Below are positions 23,701 to 35,500 of a DNA stretch of 64,000 nt, piece by piece (the first letter of the stretch is position 1; every line of letters begins with the position of its first letter). This DNA comes from Branchiostoma floridae. Taxonomy: Eukaryota > Chordata > Leptocardii > Amphioxiformes > Branchiostomatidae. The position numbers were made by a program, and so were the translations under genes. The notes under the pieces were generated by a model. That model saw only the letters and a list, made by a program, of their open reading frames with translations. It was not told the origin of the DNA and made no database searches. The stretch is from contig NC_049979.1 in the NCBI RefSeq assembly GCF_000003815.2, positions 14,803,459 to 14,867,458 of the forward strand. Reading direction: 5' to 3'.

Positions 23701-26700
23701 GCTTGGCCTAAAATATAACTGGCAAAAGAGATGAACTTTCCCCTGCACTTATTTTGAACCTGTTACCTGTTCAGACCCAGACTCCATCGCCCCTGAGAGC
23801 AGAGGTCTGCTCCACTTCTGTAAAGTACAGGAGCTGCTGCTGGATGTGTACATCACCATCAGTCAGCTGAACAAGCAGGCGACTCAGGCCATGGGCATGG
23901 CAGAGAACAATCCAGAACAGGTACTGTAAACATAAAAAAATAGATAAACTTTACATTTTCATAGAGGAAACTTTGCATATTGATGACATTTAAGAGGACA
24001 CTTCATTTTCTTTCTATTTGTGTTAGGTTAAATTCTTTAAGTGATTGCTATGTCCATGTCCATGTCCTCAAACATCTGTTTTAAGTGCCGCAAAAACACT
24101 GATAGAGATAGGTGATAGGTGATAAAAGAAGACAGACGTTTGTAGTAATGAATAACCAGTTTGTTCTGTAATCCGCAGACCTTGGCCGCCACCCTGAGTG
24201 TAAGTGTGAGTGAAGCGCTGCAGTACCTCTCAGCCGTCGATGACTTCATGAGGGAGTCAGCAGGCAACAGGGTGCACTTCAAGGACCCCATACACATGAC
24301 CCCTGCAGCCTTCCTGTCCTGTTTCATCTGTCCTTCTCATCATGCAGATGACAATGCACCTACTGTGTCTTCATTGAAAGTCCTCATGAGTTCAGACATT
24401 GATGAGCAGCTGTCACTTAAACTAGGTGAGAAATGTTGTTGTTTTTCTTCTTTCTAGTTACAGTTGATATAGTCAAAGACTTAATATAGGGGAATATCCT
24501 CAGTAAAGTAGTTTCTTTGCTTAGTTCTTGAAATGTCCCACAAAGATGTGGTGTACTGTAGGCTGTAGGATAATTTGATGATCAAATTACATTTGTCTTG
24601 TTTTATTTTTTGCAGGAACATTCCTGTTCAAATGTGGTCTGACGGGAGGTGACTCCATTAGTGCCCTGTGTACCTGTCTGGAAGGGTCAGGCATCCCTGC
24701 TGCTGACCTCATGGTTAGTCGCAAGCTTCTGCCTGGTTTGTACACATGTATGTATGTATGTGTGTGTAGGTGTGTGTGTGAGTTTGTACACATGTATGTC
24801 TTATGACAGGAGATATAGCTCAGGTATCACAAGTGCAGTAGCTTGACAAAATGTGACCACTGTATACTTCTACATAATAGCAGACTAGTACACACACACA
24901 GATGTCATTGAGATTAAAACATATTTCTCTCGTTATTAAGTCATTACTCCTGAGAGTGTGGCTAAGCAGTGAGACTGAGCTGATACGCCCAAGAGATGTG
25001 TCACCCGTCAGCAACCTGCACTGCCTCCTGGCAAGCATCACCAGAACTGCAGGTCAGTCAGACAAATTTGTAAAGGGAAAAAAGGGAAATTGTATGTGGG
25101 TTTGTCGAGAAATTGTTATTGATTTGTGGTATGTGCTAATCATTTCATGAATAGATAAGAATGTATTGCTACAATAATGCCTAATTGCTATCATAACCCC
25201 TGCCTTGTGTGCTGAAAATACTGGATAAAAGGTAACATACGTTTCTGTGTCACACCGTGCACTATTTTTGGTATACTAAGCTAAGTAATACTGACCATGT
25301 CCACTATGCATGCCAACCCCTGGCTGTCTGATGTCTGTCTGATACTAATGAACTAGTAGCCACTATATGGATGTTACAGTAGCAGCACATGTCTCATTAT
25401 GATTTTTTCACAATTATTGATAAAGCTGTCCATGACCCCCTCCTAACACATGATCCAAGTCCCTCCTTAATTTTTTTTCACTTTGTTCTTTTATTTTCGT
25501 TTGCCCCCATTAACCTGTGTGTTTCCTACCCTGTGTGACATGTCCAGATGCCCATGCTATTCATGCAGAGCCCAACACAGCATCCCCCTGGTGGCAGAGT
25601 GTAAGGGACATCTGTACTGCGGCTGAAGCACCTGCCAGCGCCCTGATGGCAGCTGTAGCAGCCAGGAGCGTGGCTGCATCTGTTGTACCAAACAACAGAA
25701 GTGGGAACAAAGAACAGGTGGGACTTCTGAACTTCCTCTGATGTCTGAAAAAGAGGTTGTGTTTGCCTTAGTGTTCGCATTTACAGTTGGATTGGTTATG
25801 AACACGATAGCACAAAGCATTTGAATTTTCGTAAATTAAGAATATTGCAAGTCTCAAAAAGTTGACTTGAAATCAGCTCTTAAAATGAAAAGAGACACTC
25901 TATATGTTGCAATACAGGAAAGTCAAGAAGACAAAGACACAGACCAAGAAGCAATTTCCTTGAGTTCCCCCACCCCAAGCACCACCAGCACTGACACCAT
26001 GGAGGAATGGGAGACTGTTGCCATGGATACAGAACATTGGAACCTGCTGGTGCGGCAGCTGGAGGATGTGGTGGTACTGAGCACGCTCCTGAGGAGTAAG
26101 GTCAGGGACAGTGTGGATCGTCCTCCTTCATATGCTGAAACCATGGGGAAGGAACACAAGGTGGTCTCTGTCAAGGGCCTGCTGGAAGGTGGCAGCGGTA
26201 GGTCACAGGCATACACACACCAAGCACACCGTAACCCACTATTAATGCATCCATTGACCAAATTTGTGCTGTGTGATACTGACACAAATGAAGATGAATT
26301 TGAAATCTACTTTGTTGGACTGTTTTGACAGGATCCATTGCAGCATTGGTTGCTAACTGGGTGGCAAGAACAGGGATTCTACCCAGCATGCTCTCTGTCT
26401 CCCATCATGCTGAGGGTGAGGAGGAGGAGGCTATGGAGCTGGGAACAGATGTGACCTCTGAAGCTGCTCTTCCAGAACTGGAGAGACTAGCTGGTATCTG
26501 ACTGATCATCTTTCTTTGCAAAACTTGGCTGCACAATCTGTATTGTTTTGTGGGCATGTTACTTGCCTCTGAGTAATAAATTGCTCCTAATTAGGAGGTC
26601 ACTGTTGGCTGTACTGATTACCATTTGTTAATCTCTCCTGAAGTGAGGCATGATTGCCACAGAATTGGTGCATTTATTACAGCACTACATCCCAGATCAA

Positions 26701-29700
26701 AATTAGTATTCCACACATCGGATTTCAGGTCTCCAGTAGATGTCATCCATCAAAACCAACTTTGTGTGGCTTGATGGTCATTTCGATTATGACCTGAAAA
26801 AAATTTGCAGGTAGTTTCCCTGCTATGTTTACCAGCAGTTCTGTGTTGTTTTGTCCATGTTAGGCCGTTACCGAAGCCACCTGGAGCGTTTCCCATACAG
26901 CCTGGACCCAGAGGTGCTCCATGCACACTGTACCTGGGAGTATGTGGTGCAGTGGAATAAAGATCCAGAGGTAGGGGAAAGACATCCTTGCATTTCATAC
27001 ATTTTCTTTTGACTTGATAGATGGTATGGAATGCTGACTAATACTAGTAGTGTAAATTATGTCTTTCAGTTGTTGCCCCTTATCTCCAATTTGTGGCCTC
27101 AAGTGGTAACTTAGTCTGCTAAAGATTCAAAGCAAATTTTCTATCATTTCAGGTTGTAGCATTACTGGAAAGGTCCATTGAGCATCTCAAGTTTGTTGGC
27201 AATCCTTATCTGCAACATGGTGAGTTGTTAGTATGTGTGCCTAGTCATGTCTTCGTTCTTGATGTTGATTGGTGCAGTGTATCTCAGTGGTGTTGATTGG
27301 TGGTGTCTGCCCGTAGTACTCATTGGGTCCTTTAGTAGTGGCTGGTTGAGTTTGTGTCCCTAGTATTGATTGGTTGTGTTTGTATCCTTGGTGCTGATTG
27401 GTTGGTTGTGTGTGTGTCCTCAGTACTGATTGGTTGTGCTTGTGTCCTTGGTGCTGATTAATTGGTTGTGTTTGTGTCCTTGGTATTCATTGGTTGGTTG
27501 GTGGTGTTGTGTCCTTGCTGATTGGTTGTGTTTATGCGGTTTGGTGATGCATTAGTTGCAGTTATGTATGAGTTGCAGTTCCTAGTTTTCTTAAACTATA
27601 TTTCTCTATCAAAACTAGGAAAAGAAGAAATGTTATTAAGGAGGCTAGCTAAAACTTTCCCAGAACAAGGTTATATACCAAACTGAATAAAACAAAAGTG
27701 CAAAAGGGGGCTGAAGTGTTGTTTGTCAGCAAAGTAGTTTGAGAATGGGCAGTAGTTATCATGCCTACAGTTCTGATGATACTTCATTGGTTTTGGCATG
27801 TGTCTCTAATACTTATGTTATCATGTTGCTATTGTTGTTGGCTTCTTTTTCCATCATTTAATTCAATCAAACGTGTACATCAGTGACTAAGGGTGTATCA
27901 CATTATTAGTGCAATAATGATATACAAATGTACACCTACTACATAGATTTTGTTGTTGCTTACAGGTCTGGGCTGCATGATGTGGCACACCTTTATGGTA
28001 AAGAGATTCTCAGCAAGTGCTTTTCTCATGGAAAAGGTACGGGAACGCATTATGCCGAGGGATATTTATTTTTTAGTTAGTTGGTTTGCAGGTGTGTAAA
28101 CAGGATAATTGCAAAAGTTTCACCATGGGAACACAGATAGTTTCACCATTTTTGTAGTAGGAGGTAGACCTTTTGAGAAAAACTTGTTCTACAGTCACAT
28201 TGTAAGCATGTCAATTCAACACAGAATGAATTTGAAATTGGCAAACGGATCTGCTCTCTAATTGTTTTCAATCTACAGTGAAGTGTTTTATTTTCATTAC
28301 AGCCAGATTAGGAATTTTTTATTGGCTCCTGAAAGTTTTTTTTTATCTTGTTCATACTGGGTAATCTAAATTGTTCATCATTTTGTGTGTTTTTACATCA
28401 CTCAGGTTGGGAAGGCTCCAAAGGATCGGCTGTGCAGAAAGGTAAGATTTCACATTTTGAACCCTAACGTGCATTGTCAGTAAAAGCTCAACGTGTACAA
28501 TGTGTTCATGCTTTGCCAGCCTTCTTCTATGCAATAATCTTTTGTACCAATTTTTGGCACATAAAAGGACAAAGGCCACTTCAAGGTTACAGATTGCATG
28601 AAAAGTATTGGAGCTGCATCTCTTCTGCCAGACCAAAGACGGGCTCAACACACTGACATAGGATGGGCTGTGAATGCAAGTTAGGAACATTCCCTGCCCC
28701 CTTAAAACAAGAATTGTGTCATCAATAAAGATTTTTTGTTGTCATCTAATGTCTGCCCTGTGTTGATGCTCAGGATGTGGGATTGAGTGATGCAGCCTTA
28801 ACTAACTTCCTAGGACAATGCAACATCCTCTTACAAGTCATATTAGAGGTAAGAATTAACTATTTGGTGTATGTAGCAATGTACAAACTAATGCAAAATA
28901 TCTTGAAAAAGTATTTCCTTCATACTCCTGTTCTAAATGACAGCAAACAATTTGATGCCAGCTCTTGGGCAACCCTGTGATTTTAAGAGATGTACGACTT
29001 ATGCACCTCATAAAGATAGGTACTCTATGTAACTTTAGGTACAAATCAGGTACAAATATGTTTTCTATGTAACGTGTATCACATTACATGTGCCGTCTTA
29101 CATTTGCTACTTCTGTTGGTTATTTTGATGCATTCATAACACTTTAGTCTTACCTCTGTTTCCTTTGTATTTTGTTTTCTTGTCATCATTATTGGTGCTG
29201 TATTTAGATTCTTTCCTTCCCATAAAAGATTCTTGCAGGCATTGCTGGTGTGGGCCATGATTTTCCTTTTTCCATAAGGTGCACATGGTGATTGCAAGGC
29301 ATGGAAAATATACTTTGATATTCATCTCCAAAATTTGTCCTTTTTCATTTGATTTGCATTTTACGACATACTGCATGAAGATGCATCATTAAGGTAATTC
29401 AGTTCCTATGATGACCACTGCCTCAACAATCCCCACGTCCATCCAGCCGTCCCAGTGATAGGGCTACTGTATCCCTTCCGTTGCAGGCGGAAGTAGAGTC
29501 CCCGTACCCATTCTTTTCCTCACAGGCAGAGGTGGAGTCTTCCCATGTGCCCGTGTTTGACATCGAGGACCTGTGGCAGGCCACGCAGGGCCCCACGTCC
29601 ATCGCAGAGCTGGCGGCAGAACAGCGCGTGTCTAACTACCAGCTGCTGCAGCACCACATGAAGCTGAGCAGTATCATGCATGCTGTCATGGTCTTCTCAC

Positions 29701-31497
29701 TCAGGACAGTCAAACCGCTGTCATATTACTTTGATACAAAGGTTGGTTCTTCTCTATCATCAAGTTAACTTTGTTGCCTTGCCCTCAAATATCTATCCCT
29801 TTTCATATCATTTTGACTCAAAGGTTTATCTTTCTTTCAAGCACATTGATAAATAATCAACATTAGCTAGATTGTCCCAAACTGGCATATGCTCTTTTCC
29901 TAGAGGGCCAGGGGGTTGTCAGGGATACTGGTTAATGTAATGACCTAAGTACCTACAAAAAAAAGGATGAAAGGCATTTGAAAATGAATTGAAAGCTTCT
30001 CAAGAGATTTTTGAAAGGAGAATTGTGTTGTTTCTGACCAGGGCAAGAATGCATTCTTCAAGGATCTGCACTCCTACCCCCTCCTACCTGGCAGTGACAT
30101 TGACATCGCCATTACAAGTGCCCGGCAACAGGTAAGAATGTGCAAGTATGGAAATCTCATTCAAAAGGTAGTTGAAGATGGAGACACATAAGAAGTACAC
30201 TATTGCTGAACAAGTTTGACAGGTACAGTCAAAAGGAAACTGAAAATACATTTGTTGTACAACATCTTTTGTTTTATTGACTAACATATTCCCTGACCAA
30301 AGTGTCTGTTTTCTCATAGTTCCTGTGTAGAATAGTGAGTGCAGCAGTTGGAACCCTCCCCACCCCTCCAGCCTATCTCAGCATGGATGATGGTGCTGTT
30401 GCCATGGAGACAGACAAGGAAAAGGAACTGTTGCAATCTGACCTTGATGCCTACCAAACAATGTCAGACAATAAGGTTGTGTTGGAGGCCTGTACGTGGG
30501 CAGACAGGATGCTGGAGCTGGGTCAGAGGTTGGAGGTGGATGTAGACGTGGTCAGGAGACATTACTGTAACGAGCTGTATGGCAGGGGCTATGACTACCT
30601 GGGACAGGAGGTGAGCAACAGTTTTCACTATTTTAAACTCTCTGTGGATAAAGGAAATCTTAAGATATATCCTCTGGAGAAAGTATCTAGATGGACACAT
30701 TGCCTGAAAGTATCACATCTTTGTTGATAGGCCAAATGACAATAAATACATGTAGTATGGAAAATCGTTATAACTTAGAAGTTTTTCTTGATTCAGACAC
30801 TTGCGTTTTATCCTAGGTGCTAAACTCTGTGAATGAACGGTGCCAGCTTGGCTGTGACCTGCTCCTGCTGGTGGGGAAGCGTTTGTCCCACCTAATGTCC
30901 ACAGCAGAACCCAAGAGAAGTGTTCAGCTCCTGTCCAGACTACCCCCCACCCTGTCCACATGGCTCAAGCAGCAGGTAATTACAGCCTGCCATTCTACAT
31001 TTTTGGCTATTCTTACTATAGCATCTGTGTTGGTTTATCAAAGGCAAGTCATTAATGGATTGTATGATTCCTTTTCCTGTCAGTTTGGCTGGGTAACTCT
31101 GAAATAATTAGGATTGGAACAAGGTAGCCTGATTAAATCTAGTTTATAGCTGCCCTCCTCTGCAGGGTGTGGCCAGTTACAGCCCTGGACAGCAGAGTTT
31201 GTTAGTCTAGGAGCAAGGGATTTAGCTTTATACTGTATCCCTTTTTAGTCAACATTACCTTTTGTTCACTACTCCCATATATGGAGATGGAAATTGGTGG
31301 TACAATGATTTATCAGTTGTTTTATCAGTCTGTTAATTCCCTATTTCCAGAGTCCGTCCGACGTCCATTTCCCTGATGTGCCTCTGCTCCTGACTGCCCA
31401 GCTGTTGAGCCAGGTGGTCAGCCTTCTGCCAGAGACACACGGACAGTACAGCCTGGCAATACAACTGGTAGAGTCCATCGATATCATGAGGGACTGA
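11731..31497 (+). CDS. RAB3GAP2: RAB3GAP2, Rab3 GTPase-activating protein non-catalytic subunit
   Basis: With RAB3GAP1 this subunit forms the Rab3 GAP and Rab18 GEF complex. The 36 exons close in frame and give 1428 residues; human has 1393. Exons: 11731-11833, 12000-12043, 13209-13347, 13618-13684, 13836-13883, 14295-14370, 17561-17662, 18081-18180, 18559-18654, 19782-19930, 20109-20188, 20604-20690, 21074-21213, 21545-21675, 21991-22049, 22210-22350, 22721-22803, 23163-23227, 23331-23433, 23775-23920, 24179-24425, 24616-24713, 24941-25052, 25548-25717, 25918-26197, 26332-26493, 26864-26970, 27153-27219, 27966-28036, 28406-28441, 28774-28848, 29526-29741, 30042-30131, 30320-30610, 30817-30975, 31351-31497. 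Diagnostic stretches: [61 protein letters not shown] and [13 protein letters not shown]. The start MSCTLSIEA aligns with the vertebrate N-terminus. Intron 17 appears to use a GC donor (22804). Exon 32 has a second in-frame acceptor at 29487. Confidence 0.96.
12445..12636 (+). other. Short ORF in RAB3GAP2 intron 2, possible orphan exon
   Basis: The ATG lies in a good context (GGCGATGG) and starts a 63-codon ORF whose first ~38 residues ([18 protein letters not shown] and an acidic stretch) look like a small helical domain. The remainder looks like intron read-through, and a GT occurs at 12556. I do not recognise a family with certainty. It could be a first exon of a nested gene or part of a repeat. 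No downstream partner exon was found. Confidence 0.2.
14508..14683. mobile_element. SINE-like insertion with 12-bp target duplication
   Basis: A 152-bp segment (14520-14671) in RAB3GAP2 intron 6 is flanked by an exact 12-bp direct repeat, ATGTACAAGAAC, at 14508-14519 and 14672-14683. The insert contains GAAACGGTCAGATGTTTCGG followed by ATAGAGTCCACTATCC and a TTGTCAGTGAC end. A long direct repeat of this kind is typical of a retroposed sequence, although the insert has no obvious A-tail or pol III boxes. Class is uncertain. Confidence 0.6.
15376..16743 (-). CDS. Intronless rhodopsin-family GPCR, olfactory-receptor-like
   Basis: A single uninterrupted ORF of 455 residues lies antisense within RAB3GAP2 intron 6. 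An in-frame TAA lies 18 bases upstream of a GTG at 16785, so the ATG at 16743 is the natural start. Seven hydrophobic segments lie near residues 17-38, 52-74, 93-115, 129-151, 179-199, 223-245 and 262-283. TM2 has NLAVDD, TM3 ends [15 protein letters not shown] (ELY replaces the usual DRY), Cys85 and Cys161 can form the extracellular disulphide, TM6 opens [13 protein letters not shown], and TM7 has NPIIYSVR. The TM3 end, TM6 start and lack of introns recall olfactory receptors, including the OR-like genes described in amphioxus. The tail (~155 residues) is long for an OR and Ser/Pro-rich, with loosely repeated SSQSSPN-like units. Ligand unknown. Confidence 0.85.
   Translation of the reverse strand: MYRTLSDSLLSRGLQTAYLIVSLVVAVGCSLLLIFLVWKKEYLHKPRHYLRCNLAVDDLIFTGCMIPMKISVLFSTDRSSLQLLCGLQRIVAPPSSISMFGTYLLMAIELYYFICHPLHYNSKVTAKNVGIGIVAVRVLALFFGVGPVIIKQLQSPGSLICDRDPLSSTSAAAIFRDIYQIGIILVVLAIIILYFFVFKEARKQQERDENRNLWLCQTKAFKTLAPHIIVLAVSVVTLMFMLVLKRAMLTKKNAPVSQHIAEKVASILYLTLSSMVNPIIYSVRQPEFRRALRELCGMRLNGPVAPAGAPPPILHGQMAVFSIPDHGEESASKEITPVPSSHEESQEDGQHGERCGTSQSIPSTDNTGRKLRLACAMSSSQSSPNIGSRARDAWPVSITSQFSPDAGKTSKNRPWLPRTSASHQSRPNTGKVPWLAGQHAQLVGTINQIQHPDTE
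17561..18180 (+). other. RAB3GAP2: RAB3GAP2 exons 7-8 region
   Basis: These two exons (17561-17662 and 18081-18180) lie just beyond the intron that hosts the GPCR. They encode the end of the N-terminal beta-propeller-like region, [17 protein letters not shown] and [20 protein letters not shown]. Both have canonical GT-AG junctions. The small intron between them holds only AT-rich DNA. Confidence 0.85.
18862..19585. mobile_element. Inverted-repeat-bounded element with an internal ORF
   Basis: Inverted repeats of about 76 bp (18862-18937 and 19509-19585) match with only a few differences. They contain GCGGCGTTTTGTT, GAGCCCGGGAAGTACCGCGA and CCTTTGACCTCTGTGACGTA. The unit of about 724 bp is far more GC-rich than the flanking intron and sits wholly inside RAB3GAP2 intron 9 (18655-19781). 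This is the architecture of a DNA transposon or a foldback element. I could not find a clear target-site duplication, and I do not recognise the superfamily. Confidence 0.75.
18998..19387 (+). CDS. Hypothetical protein inside inverted-repeat element
   Basis: This 129-codon ORF starts at a tandem ATGATG and ends with a stop that overlaps an AATAAA motif (TAAATAAA at 19385-19392). It is acidic at the N-terminus (repeated [10 protein letters not shown]), then has ITPYNYQP and a C-terminal half with [15 protein letters not shown] do not recognise the family, although the PYxYxP segment resembles short motifs in P2X7-like zinc-binding proteins. The minus strand also carries a long ORF starting [15 protein letters not shown] (19273 leftward), so the coding strand is not certain. 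Confidence 0.4.
   Translation: MMDSGDLEGVNEFEGFEEYEGFDPQNITPYNYQPRCQARSADETGEGGAVGATSVAPSTHPELIEAVSVVEWDGTDVETFLAGVTTNYAGRHGAPLPTFQLDELAEKNLLFSYVRNTFCATDEVVTNSK
24736..24799. repeat. GT/ATGT microsatellite
   Basis: This is a short simple repeat of ATGT and GT units in RAB3GAP2 intron 22. It is bracketed by two copies of TTGTACACATGTATG. Confidence 0.7.
27251..27540. repeat. Intronic minisatellite
   Basis: Degenerate tandem copies of a unit of roughly 30-45 bp lie in RAB3GAP2 intron 28. The core reads GTGCTGATTGGTTGTGTT followed by TGTGTCCT, and copies vary in length and in the number of TTGG steps. It is non-coding and probably length-polymorphic. Confidence 0.8.
29487..29525 (+). other. 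RAB3GAP2: Alternative 39-nt extension of RAB3GAP2 exon 32
   Basis: A second acceptor (TTCCGTTGCAG) lies exactly 39 nt before the acceptor used in the gene model (29526). The extension is in frame and would add 13 residues. It begins GCGGAAGTAGAGTC, nearly the same as the exon start GCAGAGGTGGAGTC, so it looks like a local duplication of the splice site and exon beginning. Either start preserves the reading frame. Confidence 0.6.
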
Positions 31498-32376
31498 TAA
31501 AGTTTAGTCTAAGTTATCTTTGTAAATGAAGGAAACTGTTAGGAAATGTTAATGTATGCAGGTATTTGTTTGAATCAGATAAATATTTCTATCAGTATCA
31601 CTTCATTACTTGTGGAAATCCTTTTGTTCAAATTAGATATAGAGTATTTGTACATGCAATAAATAAGTCATCTCTACCAAGAAGGTAGTTAGTTGAATGG
31701 TTTTAAGAATGGTTGAAATGCATCTGCGCTATGTTTTAGTGATAGACCCATTATTAGCTCATACCCATGGGCTTGTTTTTACAGGATTATTCAGTGAGAT
31801 AAAATCATGTACCAGCAAAGACGAAGTACATTTGTTAAAATGTAACACTGCTAAATCAATAAGAAGGAATCAATAAATATCAAGTGTCACTTTAAAGAAT
31901 GTATACCACCATCTTCCATACGTTTGATCCTTAAAAAGGCAGGGTGGCTGTTCCATGAGGCATACATGTAAGACAGTAACAAAGACTTTACTTTTGCCTT
32001 TTCAATTCATCGAACTGGTTCTGCAGTTAGTTTTCAAATTGAGCATAAAACTACATTTGTATTTGCATTAATGTAGCACTGTGTCAAATTATCCCATCTC
32101 ATGGTTCACTCCTGCAACTTCTTTCCAATGGCCCAAAGAAAGTAGAGAGGTATTTTGAGACTATCAAGTCATACTCTAAATGAATAGCTCTGACAATTTA
32201 CAGTTAAGCATTCAGCTTTGGCCAATCTGAAGTTGTAACTATCATGGGAAATATTCAAGGCTCAAATATTGACTCAGTAGCTACATGTATCTTATGCTAG
32301 TAATCTACCTACATTGCTAATACAAATGTCTAATAAAAAGAGCACACAAATACACCTTTTGTAGCAGTGTTTTTGT
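31498..32376. other. Tail-to-tail intergenic and 3' UTR of RAB3GAP2
   Basis: AT-rich DNA with no ORF of interest. AATAAA motifs at 31659-31664 and 31872-31877 are candidate polyadenylation signals for RAB3GAP2. Confidence 0.5.
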
Positions 32377-32382
32377 TTTATT
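32377..32382 (-). terminator. EEF1G: EEF1G poly(A) signal
   Basis: The plus-strand TTTATT here reads AATAAA on the minus strand, 129 bases after the EEF1G stop codon. This gives a short 3' UTR, as is usual for a highly expressed translation factor. Confidence 0.65.
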
Positions 32383-32510
32383 GACAGCTTAGTGGAATAC
32401 TCATGTCTAGCGAGCAAGATTTTCTGTGGGGATGGAGATGTTCGCCCTCCTGGTAGGTGCTGATAAAGTCTACGACATTCTGTATGCAGCGGGGGTCAGG
32501 ATCTGTCCGT

Positions 32511-35500
32511 TTACTTGTAGCACTTGCCCTGGTTGTATTTCCTGTTCCCCATGATCTTGAAGTCGCCCTCCTCAGACCAGAATTCCCGGACCAGCAGCTT
32601 GGTCTCCTCACTGTCTGGGTCCAGCTTTCGCCACGAGTAGCTCTCATAGTCGATTTGCCAGTCTGGGCTTAGCTGCACAGTAGGGAAAGTGAAACTTTTA
32701 GTCCATCTATTGCATGTGACATTGCATTATGATATTCATGTGTTTCTTTGAAGAGAAATATCTGTAGAGAATACTAAATGTGTGGCTTCGCCCACATAAC
32801 TAATATGCATACAGAATGAAAAGAGTAGATCAGATTAGATTTAGGCATGACTTGTAGGCCTGATATACCTCATGCTAGCATGCTATTAGAGGAAGGGTTG
32901 GAAGCCAAGCTAATCTTTCCAGACATTGGACAGAAAACATCACTTAAGATCCAACACTCACAGGGAAAACCAGTTCTTGTCCCCTCATGAGCCAGACTCC
33001 TGCGATCTGGTTGTTCTTGTCCTCACCAAAGATGCACACATTAGCAAAGGCATTCTTCCGCAGCTTCTCCAACCGCTGGAACATTCCTACAGAGGGGAAA
33101 ACCTTTAAGTTAAACTTGACTCAAGAAGGTAGTCACATACTAAGCACAAGTCTTTACAGCCACTTTGCCTCATACATGGACAAGTCAGTCCGAATCAGGC
33201 TTCAGCAAAACACGAGGGACACAGCAGCAGGAGTTGTACACTATAGGTAGTCTTATAACAGCTTGTAAGAAATCTTGCATACACAAAAAACAATTCATAT
33301 ACATACACACAAACATATACATCAAATACTACTGTATTACAATCTCTCTGTTACAAGTTGGTATGGAGCAAATGATTTGAAAGGCCACTCACCGCCGACA
33401 AGGTTGCAAGTCATGAAGATCATGTTTAGATCGGACTGGTAGAGGTACTCAGAGTACCACAGGGAGTAGCCTTCCTTGTCAAAATGCTCCCAGAAATAAG
33501 GCAGCGCTACAGTTAGGGTGTCCTTGTTGGAGTATGTTCTCTTAAACTCGTCCATGTTGAAAGCGCTGAAAAAAACATGCACAAGTAAGTCTCCTGATGC
33601 TTAATAATTAAAAAAACTTATAAAGTTACAAATTGCCTGAGTAAGATCTGAAAAAAAATGTGGTATACAAAATAGAATGCAAACATGGCTAAGCGGTCAT
33701 TCATCTCCTTCAATGGCATAGAGTTTCAATCTGTTTTGTTTCAATTGTACCTCAGAAAAGTGACATTGGGTCATTCTCACTCAGGTCTGTTCAGAGTGGT
33801 GCATGATGTCTCATCATTGGTACATTCATGATTCTTGAGGCTAGAGGCTATTTCTATTTGCCTGATGTTGCTTTCACAACATGGCAGATACATTCTGCAT
33901 AAGACGACTGACATGTTAGGGACTTGCATACACAAAAGCCAGATAAGGTGCCAATTCCAGAATAAACTGGTCCTCTTTGTCCATCCAAATTACTAGGAGT
34001 GGTTGAATCTTTTATGTTCCTATATTTTGTTGTGCATTTCTACATTTCAGTTTGCATTTCTGCATTTTGACTATGATGGAAACAGCAAAAAGACCCAGCC
34101 ATTACCTCTTTGTGGACAATGAAGGATCATGATGAGCAATTTACATACCTCTTTGGTAGAGCAGCAAAAGGGTCAACAGATTTGGGCTCCTTGGGAAGAT
34201 CATCTGCCTCATCCACTTCCTTCTCCTCCTTCTGTTTCTTTTCCTTCTTCTTCTCCTGTTTGGGCTGCTGAGGCTGCTTTTCCTTCTTGCCACCCTTGTC
34301 CTTCTTGGGCGTGAGCTCAGCAAACTTCTTAGCTGTCAACAATACACAGCCAACAATAAACAAAGTGCTTTCAGGGAGCTAATAATTTCGATTAAATAAC
34401 GCTGTCTAGAAAATCACAAATATGTCAATCAATATGCTTGCATCATGCAATTTTAATACATCTGCCCCAATCTGGGGTTATCTATCGTAAAGATTCCACC
34501 TGGGATGACAGATAACCTAGAGGGTGCATCCAATCCATGCACACAAATTTGTAATAGTTATAGCAGAATATTTATAGAAAAAATAGAGGTGTTTGATATG
34601 TTGAAGACCAGCACTAGATTGATTGTCATTGGATTATCACTAATCATTAAATACCTAACACTAGAAACAGCAGCCTAGTATCAGACAGCCTACAGTGATA
34701 TTTCAATATCCATCAGTACTTACCATCAAATTGGGCCATCTTGTCACAAAGCTTGACCACACCAAGGACAGCCTTGAACTGTGGCTGATTGACACATGTC
34801 ACAAACCATCTGTTCACGTTGACGAAGGGTTGACGGAAGGCAGGTTCAAGAACCTTTCAAAAATCAAATATTACATTTATAAATGATCAATTACATACCA
34901 GCAAACAAGTAACAAGTTTGTAACATACAAACAAATCATGCAAAATTTAAAAAGTACTGGGTCTCATCATTTCTCATAATTATTCATTCAGCCTAACAGG
35001 ATATGCTTCTCTGTCTTTAAATTCAAATAGCCTTGAAACTTTCTTTCATCTTAGTACCATAAACTGTCACAACAACTGTTTTGGATGACATTTAGAACAA
35101 GGACTCTCGAGCTCTCAAAATTTCACTGGTGAGCCAAAAAACCAAACAGATACATTTTTCCCTCCTTCCAAAGCATTGTCTCACCCCAAACTCACCTGTT
35201 GATAGGGAAGGAGGAGGTTACAGGCCACAGAGATGTCCGCAAGGGAGACACGCTCATCAACCAAGAAAGTACGCGTCTTCAGGTACTCGTTTAAGACAGT
35301 CAGGACCTTCTTGATGGCTTCCTTGGCTTGATCAGTGTTCTGAGGAGACAAAAAATCAGTAATTATGCATCTGGTACAACAAATATTAACAGGACATTAT
35401 TCCCATGTAAGGTTAACTTCAGGGGGCTTTAATGTGATTTTTTTCTAAGAAAAAATGTTGAGGATGTATGTAGAGCATGTAAGAGTGTCTATCTTAAGCT

